Origin: Tanypteryx hageni
Lineage: Eukaryota; Arthropoda; Insecta; Odonata; Petaluridae
Length of the DNA stretch: 64,000 nt
Reading direction: 5' to 3'
Assembly: GCA_028673005.1 (NCBI GenBank)
Contig: CM054112.1
Location: 186,570,564-186,634,563, forward strand
Shown here: one piece after another, positions 46,018 to 57,190 of the stretch
How the letters are laid out: the number at the start of each line of letters is the position of its first letter
Position numbering within the stretch: the first letter of the stretch is position 1
Made by a program: the position numbers and the translations under genes
The notes under the pieces: model-generated
Databases searched by the model: none
Told to the model about the DNA's origin: nothing
What the model saw: only the letters and a program-made list of their open reading frames with translations

Positions 46018-48473
46018 TGTAGATGATAATGAACATACGATGAAAATCGTGACATTTAACCGTTTTAGAACCTTTACTGGCCTAGTTGTCGCTTCCTCAG
46101 TTATCAGTATCTGTCGACACGAACTTAATACGAAAATGAATTTTTAAAAACAAGTATTCTAAGGATTATTGTTCTTCGCAGTCTCTAATAAGTCACAATT
46201 CTTTATTCTTGTAATGAGGACGAATAAGTCCATAATTGACACTCTGCAACAAATGAGACATGCATTTTTTATCGATAATCAATAAAAATTCCACATTAAA
46301 GATACACATCCATTAACTTTCAAAAGTGGATAAACAATTCGAATGTCAAAATTAGTTTTTCATTTCAATCAATAAGAATATTTTAAGTTACAATCGAAAA
46401 ATCAAATATTCGACAAAAGATGAAAGTTTACAAATACGCCGTCGGATTTCAGTTTTACGGATATATTAGGGGGAATAAAATCATTTCAACCTCGCTAGCG
46501 TAAAAAGAAACAACGCTATTTCCGACATCACCGACCTTTAGATCTTATGAAGCACTGTGAGATCCTTTCCGAATTCATCTTTCCCAATTTTAAGAGCCAA
46601 ACGCCATTCACCAGATTTTTGAAATTGTGTCACAAAAGAAATCCAATTCTCGGTCCATCAAAAAACGAATGGGACCGGACCAAGGCAATTTATCCTCTAC
46701 CAATTGTTTTGCGTTATCGTAGGGATCACGAAAGCAATTTTCTGCGGGCAAAAATGCCACTTAGGTCGGTCACATAATTAAAGCTATTTGTCTCCGAGAA
46801 AGGTTTTGTTCCCGCGCTTTTTTTTAATTCTCGCTATTCTTCGAGTTTATGCCGAAGCCGTCCTTGGGGCGGGATGGAAGTGGGCGTGCCCCGCACGTTG
46901 CCAATTGGCTCGCGCGCGCGTGTGTATGTGTGGGTTTGATGGATAGGAGGATAGAGAGGAGGGATGAGAGTGAACCTTCCCTCTCTCCCTCACTCTACGA
47001 GCGGGAAAAAGCCATTTCTAGGTTTTGATAGTCCTTCGGATCGTTGAAGAGAGAAGAAAAAGAAAAGACGTTAATCTTTATTACACATACAATCATATGC
47101 TGGTTCTTTTGTTCTTTTGTCACTAACGCGGTATATGGTTAAATAGGACTAAGAGCGAAACGCATTTTTTATTTGCATTTTAAAATATGCTAGAGACGAG
47201 ATACAAATTCGGGCATTCGATGGTATTTGCGCCTAGGAAAAATATTTTTGGTAGCAACTCTTCAAATCCAACAAAATAAAATGTTTGGTCATCCCAAAAC
47301 CGCCGATTTTTCATGGCTCTAACAATCCGACATTATAAAGGGTATGGAAACTTATTTCATTTACAACCCTTGTAGCTTTCGGTGGATTTAAATTTTTTTA
47401 TCTTTGTGGAAGTCTCTCTGAGGTTTCATTTATCGATTTGAGATTGATAAAATAAAATAAATATATGGCGTGTTTTGTTCAAGATCTGAAGGAGAATAAC
47501 ACCGATATATTTAATTATTTTAATTTGTGCCAAAAATTTGAAGTTGAAAATTGACCGATTAAGTTTACATTTAGCGAGTAAGCCTATTCTAATAAATATT
47601 TATATAGATAATTCATTAAAGCAAATTTTCCTGGTAAAATATGCAAACAGTTGCAAGTAACCAAGTCTAAGTTCACAGTTACAATCTTTTTTGGCGGACA
47701 GTTACGCTAGATATCTATTAAACAGACCAAAAAAGTGGAATCTAATGGGAAAGAAATAATCTTATATCAATAATTAAGTCGTGTAGGAAACACCGAAATA
47801 ATGCATGGAAATACGAGCGGAATGGCAGAGAGAGAGAGAGAGAGAAAGGATCAAAGAATGGAATTTAGAGGTAAATACTTGACCGTCGGCAGTTAAAGTT
47901 CCAAGGTGGCTCCGTCTTTCGGAAGTACACCCCGCCGGTTTATCGCTTGTGCGAAGGATTTTCCATAGCGAACTTTCGCGGGAGATTCGCGCTCCTCTTG
48001 TTTGTTACCATCAACCGAGGGGGGGGGGGGCAGAATCCCGGATCCGATAAAAATCTTCATTCACGTCTCCTCAAGGACGGTAGAATTTGAAATCGAAACC
48101 CGTAGAAGTGTTTACCTCAAAGAAAAGCGACATTCACGTAATCTAGGTTATTCTGCCTGTTACTTGTTTTCAATTATCCCTCCGTGCGGCGTAACCACAA
48201 ATTAACTGTCAGTGCGATTCGAGAGAATTTCTTCAGACCGAACGCACTTTAAGGAAAGCTTGAAAGGCTTAAATTTTACAATGATATTGTGGCTCTTTTA
48301 TTGTTGGATCGCAGAATAAGATCGATGACGCCTTTTTATTTGATCATTTACGATATCAAAACCAGTGGTCGAAAAAATAGCTTCCTAAAGAAGAACTTAT
48401 CCTAGACAAATTTTTATATGCTTTTCCAAAAGAAAAAGCGGCCATTATATTCTGCCCGTCCTCTCGTCTACAC
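46018..48473. other. Unique DNA, no gene seen
   Basis: A CpG-richer patch at about 46480-47060, a GAGAGA run at about 47829-47846 and a G-run near 48020 stand out. No coding region or RNA gene is supported. Confidence 0.35.
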
Positions 48474-48866
48474 CCCGGGTCGGCAACAAGATTTTGAGGC
48501 AGGCCACAGGTGTGCCAGGAAATTCGCCACACTAAGTAAAAACACCTAATAATATGGTAAATTACCTGATTAAAGAAAAATATCCCTGAAATTGCTTTAT
48601 TGAACTTTATTCTAGCGCATTGATAGGTCAAACGCAAAGGAATCAAGCATTTTCAATGATTGAGAAAAATCAGTGTGAAATATGGCAATCCTTTTCCCTG
48701 ACCAACTGAAGAAAATTCGGTTGAATAATTGTAGGTACTTGATGCACATCTCAATTTTGCCTCCAAAATGTGGCTTAATTTAAAAAATAACCTAAAAGTC
48801 CAATTCGCCACACTTTATCGCCAATTCGCCACAGGTGGCGATTGGTGAACGTGTTACCGAACCGGG
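48474..48866. mobile_element. hAT-type MITE
   Basis: The ends CCCGGGTCGGCAAC and, as reverse complement, CCCGGTTCGGTAAC are inverted. The flanking 8-mers GTCTACAC and GTCTGCAC differ at one base. The body has repeated ATTCGCCACA text but no coding capacity. Confidence 0.75.
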
Positions 48867-48874
48867 GTCTGCAC

Positions 48875-49332
48875 CAAGGGTGCCAAACCTGTGGCCGGAT
48901 GCCGCCCACTAAGGATTTTCATGCGGCCCAGCAAGTGCTTCATAGTTTCCAAAAATTTTATTTTTATTTCGATATACATACCAAATATTATTTTATATCT
49001 AGCATAATATGTTTAAATGTTTAGCTTTAAATTGGGACCCCTTAATAAATATTTCTCAATTCAAATAAGTTCTTTTTAATGTTATTGTTGATCCTTTCTC
49101 AAAGATATTTCTAAGATTGAACTACATCATGATTTTTAATATTGAAATTTTAACCCTAAAAACCTAATTTTAATTTGATTTTCACTAATATGATGCCTAA
49201 GAATTTCTAAGTAACTTTCGACTTAGCTGTAATCCAGTCCGCCGAAGAATTGGCAATTTCCAATGCGGCCTACCAAAGGATTCACTGCAACCACTGCGGC
49301 CCACTATGCAGAAAAGGTTGCCCACCTTTAAG
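48875..49332. mobile_element. Second hAT-type MITE, directly adjacent
   Basis: The left end CAAGGGTGCCAAACCTGTGG and the right end, as reverse complement TAAAGGTGGGCAACCTTTTC, with GCGGCCCA near each side, form a decayed inverted pair. It begins immediately after the previous MITE's target duplication. No clear target duplication of its own. Confidence 0.6.
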
Positions 49333-52300
49333 ATTTTTATAAAATTAGAAGAGGGTCAAATAATTCGGTTAAAACTGTCTGGTTGCTGGAAATAGAATCT
49401 TAAGTTTCGTCTCTTAAATCCCATGATAGAGATATATTTAGAATTTAGAAATTAAAAAAAATTCAATGAGCTGATAGTATGCAAATAATATACCCCTACC
49501 AACGTCATCACTTCACTGGAAACAAATTCTTAAATTTTAACTTCCAAAATTCCCCAGATAACCTCTGCCATCCGCCAAAAGGGTGACCTGCAGGGTATCA
49601 TGTAGATGTAGATAAACACGCCTAATTTTACGGTCAAAGAGTTAATTCTATTTAACATTAATTTCGCCGTAGTCTCCATCTTTACTTATTTACGCCTAAT
49701 TTATGCTAAGCTTCCATCTCTCCCGATAGTTTCTATTATATACAATCAATTGCGAGGGGGCGAGACGTCAAATAAATAAAGATATTCTATATTTCGAGGA
49801 TAAAACTGATAGATACTCATTTGGGGACATTGTCGATGCAATATTTAAGAGATATATGATCTGACCTTTATATAAGAAAACCTTTATTCATTTTTCTGTA
49901 AAAGAATCTGCGATTTATTTATGATTTTTTTTTAAAACGTAACAGTCACATATGCATTGTCAATATATGACTTCAGTAGAAGTGGGAAATGGGCCACAAT
50001 GATGGGATTTTCTACTAAAACGAATGAAATTCTTACATCAAGCGAGCGACATTATGATCGGCAAAATGACCGTGCCATCAGACACAATTCTAGTGATATA
50101 AACGACTTCAGTTTTAATATTAAATAACTCGTGAGCCTTATTGCAGGTATGTTTACTGCGCCATATAGATCATTCAGTGGTATGATTTCCGAAGGATTTA
50201 TCAGCCTGCATCGGCGGTAAATAATGAACAGCGCACGCTGGAATAACATGCCTTGAAGCTCTCTGAGAACTAAACACAAAAGAGGCATGGAGCCAATAAC
50301 ATACAAAACATATTAATGCCATCGGAGTGACATGCTTTCGAAATATGATTCGTGTCAAGGAAGGAGACCTGACCTAGTCGCAATTATTCCGCTGCAGAGC
50401 GTAAAATCGAGACATTCTGTTCGGAACGAGGCGCCGGACGGAAGCCTCTCTTCACTTGTTTTGGGCGTGGTGAGCTGGAAGAAAAGAAAGCAAGAAGGGA
50501 AGTCAACCATTACTCTTCCCAAGGAAGTGAAGACGTCAACGCTCAGGTAATGCTGAGAAAAAAGAGAAAGAGTGGGAAAGAGAAAGGGAGAGGGAGGAAC
50601 TTCGCGGACGCACAATGGAAACTGTCCAGGATCGGAATGAATCGCCGCATTTGGAGAAAGCGATGGCGCGAGACCACGTCGAATTTTTAAACAGCAAACG
50701 GTCGTATTCCGAAGTAAATTCAAAGCGGGCCAAAATATTCTTCCCGTTTCAGATTTCTTCGAACGAAAGCCTGTATAGAATTAAGGAGGATCGATAAGAA
50801 ATTCGGAAATTTCGCTTCGGATTCTTGGGCCGAAACATTTTATCCGAATTCTACTGCGTACTACTGCGTCGTTGGCAAATTATTTTTGTAGTGTTAGCTT
50901 CGGCATGCCTCTGAAATAGAACTGGGATACCGGCTACGGATGCTCAACCTAAACAACCATTAGTCGTCTTTCATCCTGAAACAAACAAATATCACTTGGC
51001 ATCATTGGAGGGTATGGCCAAACTCAATGACCCCTCTAAAAGGTATTTCGAAATGAAATGGTCGAGACCACATTTCTAATCTACTAAAGTTGATGATTTC
51101 CTTGCTCGGAATTAAAAATAAATTAGTCATTTTTGCCTAGGTTACACCCTCGACGCCCACAAAATTCAAGGACCCAAGAGAAGATATAAGAATTTTTCAT
51201 CCCAGCTTAGTTTATGACAACAAATAATTTTTAGTTTTTTCACAACTCCGCATAACTTTAATACGAATTCTCCAGACGGGTCGTCGTCGAGTTTCATTTT
51301 GAAGCAAGTTCGTCGCGAATAAATTCCCATTTACGCCTTGGGATCCGTTGAGATTAACTCGCGCCTTTCACTACGAAACAGACCTTTGAACATACACAGT
51401 AAAAGAATAACAAGATAAAAACCTCTCCACTGCCCACACCCTCTAACCGACACTCTTGCTGTTAGGTCATCCCATTACCAAGCTTTGTGGCTAGCTAGGA
51501 ACAAAACAGATCATCTATGACAACCGAGTACTATTCATCACCTTGGCTTACGTGGCTTTGTTCCAATGTCTGGTTTATACAAAGGACGCGAACGGTGAAA
51601 TGGATGCTTGTCCGATTTATGAGCCGAGAAATCGATTTGGACGAATTCCAGGAAGAGTGGAGGGTGTGACAAGGTTTACTCCGAAGTCTCTCTCCGGACA
51701 GAAGAGGATCGCGAGAGACAAGCCTCCCACGCAAGAGGGTGCGGATCGAAGGAGACCCGGAATCCGGAGAACCCGCCATAGTCGCGCGATTCATTTGTCA
51801 ATATCAAGCGGACGGTTCGTCAGGGGCTCGCATAAGACGTGTTGAAAAGATTGAGCCGTGTTTTGCTGACTTCTTAACATAGAGTACATTTTCGGCGTTA
51901 TGGAAATACACGGGAACGACGCGTACAGATTTGACTCATTTAGTCCGTCGAGTGAACCTGCATTAATGAGCCCTGAGAAGGGCGTGTCCCGTGCCATTGT
52001 GTTTTCCAAACGTGGAAATGTCGTCGCATCCATTGTATATGATTTAAGGGAGAGAGAGAGTTATAGCATATATCTGCCAACAGTCATTGTTTCCGTTTGA
52101 GGGATAATTAAATTAAAATCTCCGAGACAACGATGAAAAATGGGAAAAAAGTGACAATCTCGTAAAAAGTCGCCAGCGTGTGAAGCCGGACCGATAAATT
52201 AGTTTTTTTGCATTTTTCATGAAGTTTGGTGTATATATAAAAATATAACAATTTGTAAGAGCTCAAAAATAAACTGCCAAAGAGATGAGTAAAACCGCCT

Positions 52301-52897
52301 TCGTGAAAGATAGCCAATTTATGTTTCTCGTAAAAATATCACTCTCGAAAATTAAAGCGCATTCGGTGCTATTTCACCTATTTTTTCTGGATCCCAACTC
52401 TAGATAAAAGCATGCATTCGCTTTCTGATGAGTCACTGAGCAAACTGAAGTTTAATATATCAATCTGGATTTCAAATTGAATCATCGACGAGAGCGTAAT
52501 TACTCTGTGAGTCGAGTTGGAATCACATCTGTCACTTAAAGCCATTCGCTGTGAGCTGTCGGAGATAATTTTGCAAACGCTTGTGAGAACATCCTTTCAT
52601 CTGCGAATTGTCTCGAAAGATTTGCTTTGAACTAGGGTAGTTAATTAAGTCACCTGTCACTTCTTCTTACGCGTTATGGATTGCTGGGCGTTATATCGCG
52701 TCGTAATTCTGAGAAGTTTTGCGAATCACACCTAATTAATAACAAACACGTTTAATAATTAAAGCGGTTTAAGGTCGGGGAAGCAAAAGGAAACGAGGAG
52801 ACACTATGCCATCTGGAAATATAAAACTAAATTATAGCCACATTTTGAAATTATAACCTCATCTTTCCTGCATCCCAGTAAGAGTCAAATCTTAGTG
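49333..52897. other. Unique DNA, no gene seen
   Basis: CpG-richer patches at about 50330-50830 and 51540-52030 contain open frames on both strands without recognisable domains. I cannot support a gene. Confidence 0.35.
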
Positions 52898-53195
52898 CAT
52901 TGGTTCCCAAACAGGATGCCGCGGCATACTGAGGTGCCGCAGCTGATTTTTAGGTGTGCCAAGAAAAACTCAGTTTAGCAAATAAATCAGCGATTTGGAT
53001 GTGATGCTAGGTAGTTGGGGAGATAATTTTTCCTCTAATAAATTGACCATCGTGTAGTACAAACAAATGGCTGTATCGCAAGGTTATAATAGCCGAATGT
53101 AAAAATATAAAAACCTTGTTTCAGTACTGGGGTGCCGCGAAATTCCGTTTATCTTTGAAAGAGAGCCGCGCCTACAAAAAGTTTGAGAACAACTG
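52898..53195. mobile_element. hAT-type MITE
   Basis: The ends CATTGGTTCCCAAAC and, as reverse complement, CAGTTGTTCTCAAAC are inverted. The flanks TCTTAGTG and TCTTAATG agree at 7 of 8. The body repeats GTGCCGC/GCCGCG text near both ends. 298 bp, non-coding. Confidence 0.75.
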
Positions 53196-53754
53196 TCTTA
53201 ATGATAATTCGATATCTGACTAATCTTGCGAAAATACTGAAGAGAAAGAAGTTTTCTGTCAGGATCCACAGATATATTTCAGCATCCTAGAAGAAAGTTC
53301 CTTCTCTTTTTTTATATTTCCGTAATTAAAGATTTCTACTAAGTTACGGTTCACTTAATTAATTACTAATTTTATCTCATTGAAAAGACTGGGCAAAATT
53401 TTACTTAGGGGAGACGCGTTGCATGTTGTTACATCGTTGTTTTATGAATTTCCATTGATGGAAACATCTAATTAATGTGAAGGAATTGTGGATAAACATG
53501 ATCTTTAGTTCCAGATGGTACATTGCTCTGAATCGACGCATTGTTGGCTGTGGTGATAAAAGTTTTTTTGTGGCGAAAAGTAAAATTCTTGTTTTGACTT
53601 TGGAGCCTTCTGGCTCAGTTACTCTTCTAGGTAAGACGTTCAATAATATAATTTCGAATAGCTTATAATGCAGACTTCGTATTGCGTTGTTGTTTGTCCT
53701 GCGTTGCACCATTGTGATTAAATCAGAGAAGAAAACAAAATGGCCAGATGGGTT
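53196..53754. other. Unique DNA, no gene seen
   Basis: AT-rich, with short open frames on both strands at 53401-53712 that have no recognisable domain. Confidence 0.35.
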
Positions 53755-53940
53755 TTTACACTTGTAGGTGGGGCATGTTGATACACTGTAACATGTCCCG
53801 GAGGATGAAAGATTCAGAATTTTGGAAAATAATGGCTTAATTGTGGTTATTTGGTCTCTTTTATCCTACCCAACATACATGAGTAAGAGTAACAGGAGAA
53901 AATACTTGCGGACATTTTTCATAAGCCGGCAGAGGCTGTG

Positions 53941-55426
53941 CGGTAGGGTGGGCCGAAAAAGGCCGTTTTCGGGAATTTGATTTGTATTTGCCTAATGAGT
54001 TTATGTCACTGTTTTATACAGATATATAAAAATAAATTTAAGTTTTTATTCTGAAACGTCATGTTCTTAAACTTTTGGTAAGCACTGTAGATGGAGCCAC
54101 CAGGAAACCATATAACTACGGGGGACCATTCGGGAAGCAGTTAGATGAATGTGAGCGGTTGCCTATTGTCACTTCCCAAAGAGTGGAAGTGGAATTGCCT
54201 GTAATAGTGGACATCAACCTAAGTACAGACTAAAGATATTTGTTGCGCATTTGCAGAGCAGTTGCTTCGGGCCATTGCCCACCTGACTTAGCAGAACAAA
54301 ATCCGGGAAAATTACCACACTCACGATGGTTAACTACAGCAAACAGTCTTACGACTTTATGTCGCTAGTCCTGACCCATCTGATAATCTTCGCATTCTAG
54401 TTGCCTTCATAATAAGATTGTATGTTTTTATGTGGTTCAAGATGAAGGGGAACCCTTTGTACTAATCAAATTAACACGATACCTTCCAGAAGATCTCAGA
54501 GAAGTTGTAGACAAAACTATCAAGAAAAACGCCTACTTCGCTCATCCAGAGGGCATACTCCTCGCAATGCTCTCAGATCACCGTCCGCACATACGACAAC
54601 TAGCTCTGCGGCGAATTCTCCGTGCTAGGGAAGAGGAAAGTGCCAGTAACAGTACCCAACTGCGGCGGTACAAAATTCCTGATCTGAACTTTGACGCTAA
54701 TGATTATGTTCAAATAATTGACTGGCAAAAATGTGCCATCAGTGAACCGCCACTGACAAAGAACATCAGAGTGGAGGGAATCCGTTCCATGATTAAGGGC
54801 GAGATGGTCGTGGGCATTTCCATACCAAGATTCCTATGCCGTACACAGGCAGTGGAGAGAGCCGTTCGTCTAGTAAATGAAGCCTCGGTAGCAGTGTATG
54901 GGAAAGAGGCCAAAGATGGTTTTGTGAGAGCAAGAATCACCTCGTGACAAGTTATGCCTCACTTTGGGCACAAGGCACAATTCGTACCTTTGATTTTCAA
55001 GAAGCAATAAACGCACCCTTAAAGGTCGGATAGTAGGGCTGGTCAGTCCCCAGTGGGCATGGGAGGAACTGGACGTGCAGCCGCCTTCACGTGGCGAGTT
55101 CTGGATTGTTTCGAAGATTCACTTCAAATCTAAACAAGCAAAGAGCTGCACACTACCAAAAACCTCAAAATGTAGAGAAATTGGTACTATGTGGCACCTG
55201 AAGATATTGTCTGACTTTAGTCTGAGTCGAAATAGTTCGTGATAGGGATTCCTTGTATGGTAGTGCGATGTTCAGACGATATATTGAAATCTTCAGTTTC
55301 CCAGTGGCACCTCTACATATTGCCCGATATCAAGAAAAAAAATCCTCTTACTTTCAAGCCCAAATTGCACCTTTTCCACACTAGTGCGTTAAGATCAGAA
55401 ATACTTTTTCTCCGCCCACCCTACTG
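53941..55426 (+). mobile_element. TIR element carrying an uncharacterised conserved protein
   Basis: The ends CGGTAGGGTGGGCCGAAAAA and, as reverse complement, CAGTAGGGTGGGCGGAGAAA are inverted. The flanking dinucleotides TG and TA would fit a decayed TA duplication. The 1,486-bp body contains a broken coding region on the forward strand (54088-54947). No known transposase motif is recognised, so the mobility type is open. Confidence 0.6.
54088..54947 (+). pseudogene. Broken gene of an uncharacterised repeat-associated family
   Basis: The first segment (about 54088-54350) includes GKLPHSRWLTTAN at 54309-54347 and an in-frame TAA at 54231-54233. After a frame change near 54360 a second segment runs to about 54468. 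A third, open from 54432 to TGA-type end 54947, carries YLPEDLREVVDKTIKKNAYF, HPEGILLAMLSD, DANDYVQIIDW, EPPLTKNI, a C-x-TQAVERAVRLV block and GFVRARITS. From memory these blocks belong to a multi-copy protein family seen in arthropod and cnidarian genomes without assigned function. The conserved Cys-x-Thr-Gln-Ala-Val-Glu-Arg block and HPE motif are its best markers. It lies inside inverted ends, suggesting a mobile source. Confidence 0.6.
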
Positions 55427-55460
55427 TACGGTCGGGAATAAGGTTAATACGAGATTGAAA

Positions 55461-55673
55461 ATGCGAAAAATAGAAAACACACAAGCAGACTTAGAGTCAT
55501 TGACGCTTAAAGATGAAAATGAAGAATGTATCTGTATTGCACACCTGCAACCTGGCGAAAAGTGGATACAGAGCGTCGAATGTAAAACATGGATTCACGT
55601 TGTTTGTGGGTTTGACAATGCGTTTTACGTCTGCATCAATTGCGACTCAAATATAGATTTAGAAGATCCCTGA
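55461..55673 (+). pseudogene. PHD-like zinc-finger tail of a pogo-type transposase
   Basis: The reading contains ECICIAHLQPGEKWIQSVEC, then KTWIHVVCG and FYVCINCDS. The pattern C-x-C...PGEKWIQC-x2-C-x2-W-x-H-x2-C...F.C..C is the PHD-like finger at the C-terminus of many arthropod pogo/Tigger-derived proteins. Here one Cys of the second pair is changed. It ends in a stop at 55671-55673. The rest of the transposase is absent; the TIR element ends 35 bp upstream. Confidence 0.6.
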
Positions 55674-56130
55674 ATTGTTGAATGATCAGCGCTATTTTTA
55701 CATAATTTAATTTGATCTTTTGTTCTTTTAGAGTGGCTCCATTTTGACAAAGTAATGATCAAGGTTTTAATCTCCTTAATGTTCCATTATTGTCTTATAT
55801 TCTTTTATATTCAGCTATTGTTTCATACACATGCTGAAAATATTATTGCAAAATGCCTATAAGAAAGAAAAATACAAAGATTCATAAAGGAAGATAGTGT
55901 AGCCTATTCAATAATACTGTAACAACTTGCCTCATATGGTGTCACAACCTGCCCCGGACTGGGGCAAATTGTTACGATATGGCTTCTCAAAATAAATTCT
56001 TGTTAAAAACGGCGATAGGCACATTTTAAAAAAGTATTTCTGTGAGAAACTGCTATTTGATCAATATTACCTTCACAGATTACGATAAAAAATACCAAAG
56101 AAATAAACTGTAACAACTTGTCCCGGTATC

Positions 56131-56919
56131 CTCTACGGTTTAAAAAATCTATCTAATTCTTCATGCATTGAATAACTTGAATTGCATCTGAAATAGTAAT
56201 ATATTGGTGAGAAAGTTGATCAAGGAGATGAAAATAATTAAAATCTTTAAATATTGTTGGTATTGTAGCACTTTGATTCATTATAAAAATCTAGGAATAC
56301 ATAATAAATGACAAATACCAAGGATAACGTAGCCTAATTATGGGAGCAGTATCATTGATCCATCAAAGTAAGATACAACGTGTGAAATTTTCAGTTTGCA
56401 ACACAGAGAATCCGATTAAAACAGCTGATTTCACCTATATTTTTTTGCTTAACACTTTCGTTGCGGACGACATTATATCATATGATGTTCTCTCTCAAAT
56501 CTTTTTCTTCCTCGCTTCTCTCTTTCCCATGGTGAGGATTCAACTTTGGGAAAAAGGCCGCAGGGGTGTTAAGACTCAGTGCCTTGTGGGCTTTCGAACC
56601 GTGTGATTCGTTTTCTAGTCATTAGAAAACCAGTTTTTGGATTTTCTGTGGGAAATTTAATTTAAGCCATATTATTTTTTATACACATTGGTTTTTTACT
56701 TACTTCGTTATTTAAAAGTAGCGAAGCGAATTACGCAGTTTTCTCATCTATTTGAAGGCTTAATAGACGCTCATTCAATCGGAGGCAACACCCGGAAAGA
56801 ATTCGAAAAAGCCATAAAATTTTGAAAATAAATGCGTATTTCTGACAAATGCTTCCGTATAACATCTAAACATTGCAAGAATAAGATATTTTATAGATTA
56901 CTCCGTTGAAGAAAGCAAA
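56131..56919. other. Unique DNA, no gene seen
   Basis: AT-rich. The frame at 56340-56606 has no recognisable domain. Confidence 0.35.
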
Positions 56920-57060
56920 AACGGAGAAATTCGGCCCATATTTACGTGTTTTATAGAATGATGGAAAAAACCTTGCACATTGAAAAGTCGAAACTCCTGT
57001 GTAAACATATGGGAAAATATAGTCATCTCCTGGAGTAAAACCTGAGACACTTATATAAAC
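56920..57060 (-). repeat. SINE-like repeat, copy 4
   Basis: GAGAAATTCGGCCCATATTTACG and GGGAAAATATAGTCATCTCCTGGAGT match the order of blocks at 25274-25440. The B-box region is decayed. Confidence 0.5.
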
Positions 57061-57099
57061 GAAAATAGTTTGTATTTCTCGAAACAATTAGTTATAGCG

Positions 57100-57190
57100 T
57101 AAATTGTAAATATCATTGTAAAATTTAAATATTATTGTAAATTGTAACTATTATTGTAAATTGTAAATATTATTGTCAATTATAGTAAGA
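57100..57190. repeat. Short tandem repeat, TTGTAAATATTA type
   Basis: Several units of about 22 bp (ATTGTAAATTGTAAATATT and variants) in succession. Confidence 0.7.

Larger units (their letters stand above)
53755..56130 (+). mobile_element. pogo-like element with PHD-like tail, interrupted
   Basis: The left part has TGTAACATGTCCCGG (about 53790). The right part has GTAACAACTTGCC, TGTCACAACCTGCCCCGG and GTAACAACTTGTCCCGG. These resemble the non-coding ends of arthropod pogo-type elements. The coding remnant is the PHD-like tail at 55461-55673. A separate TIR element (53941-55426) sits between. Exact termini are uncertain. Confidence 0.45.
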
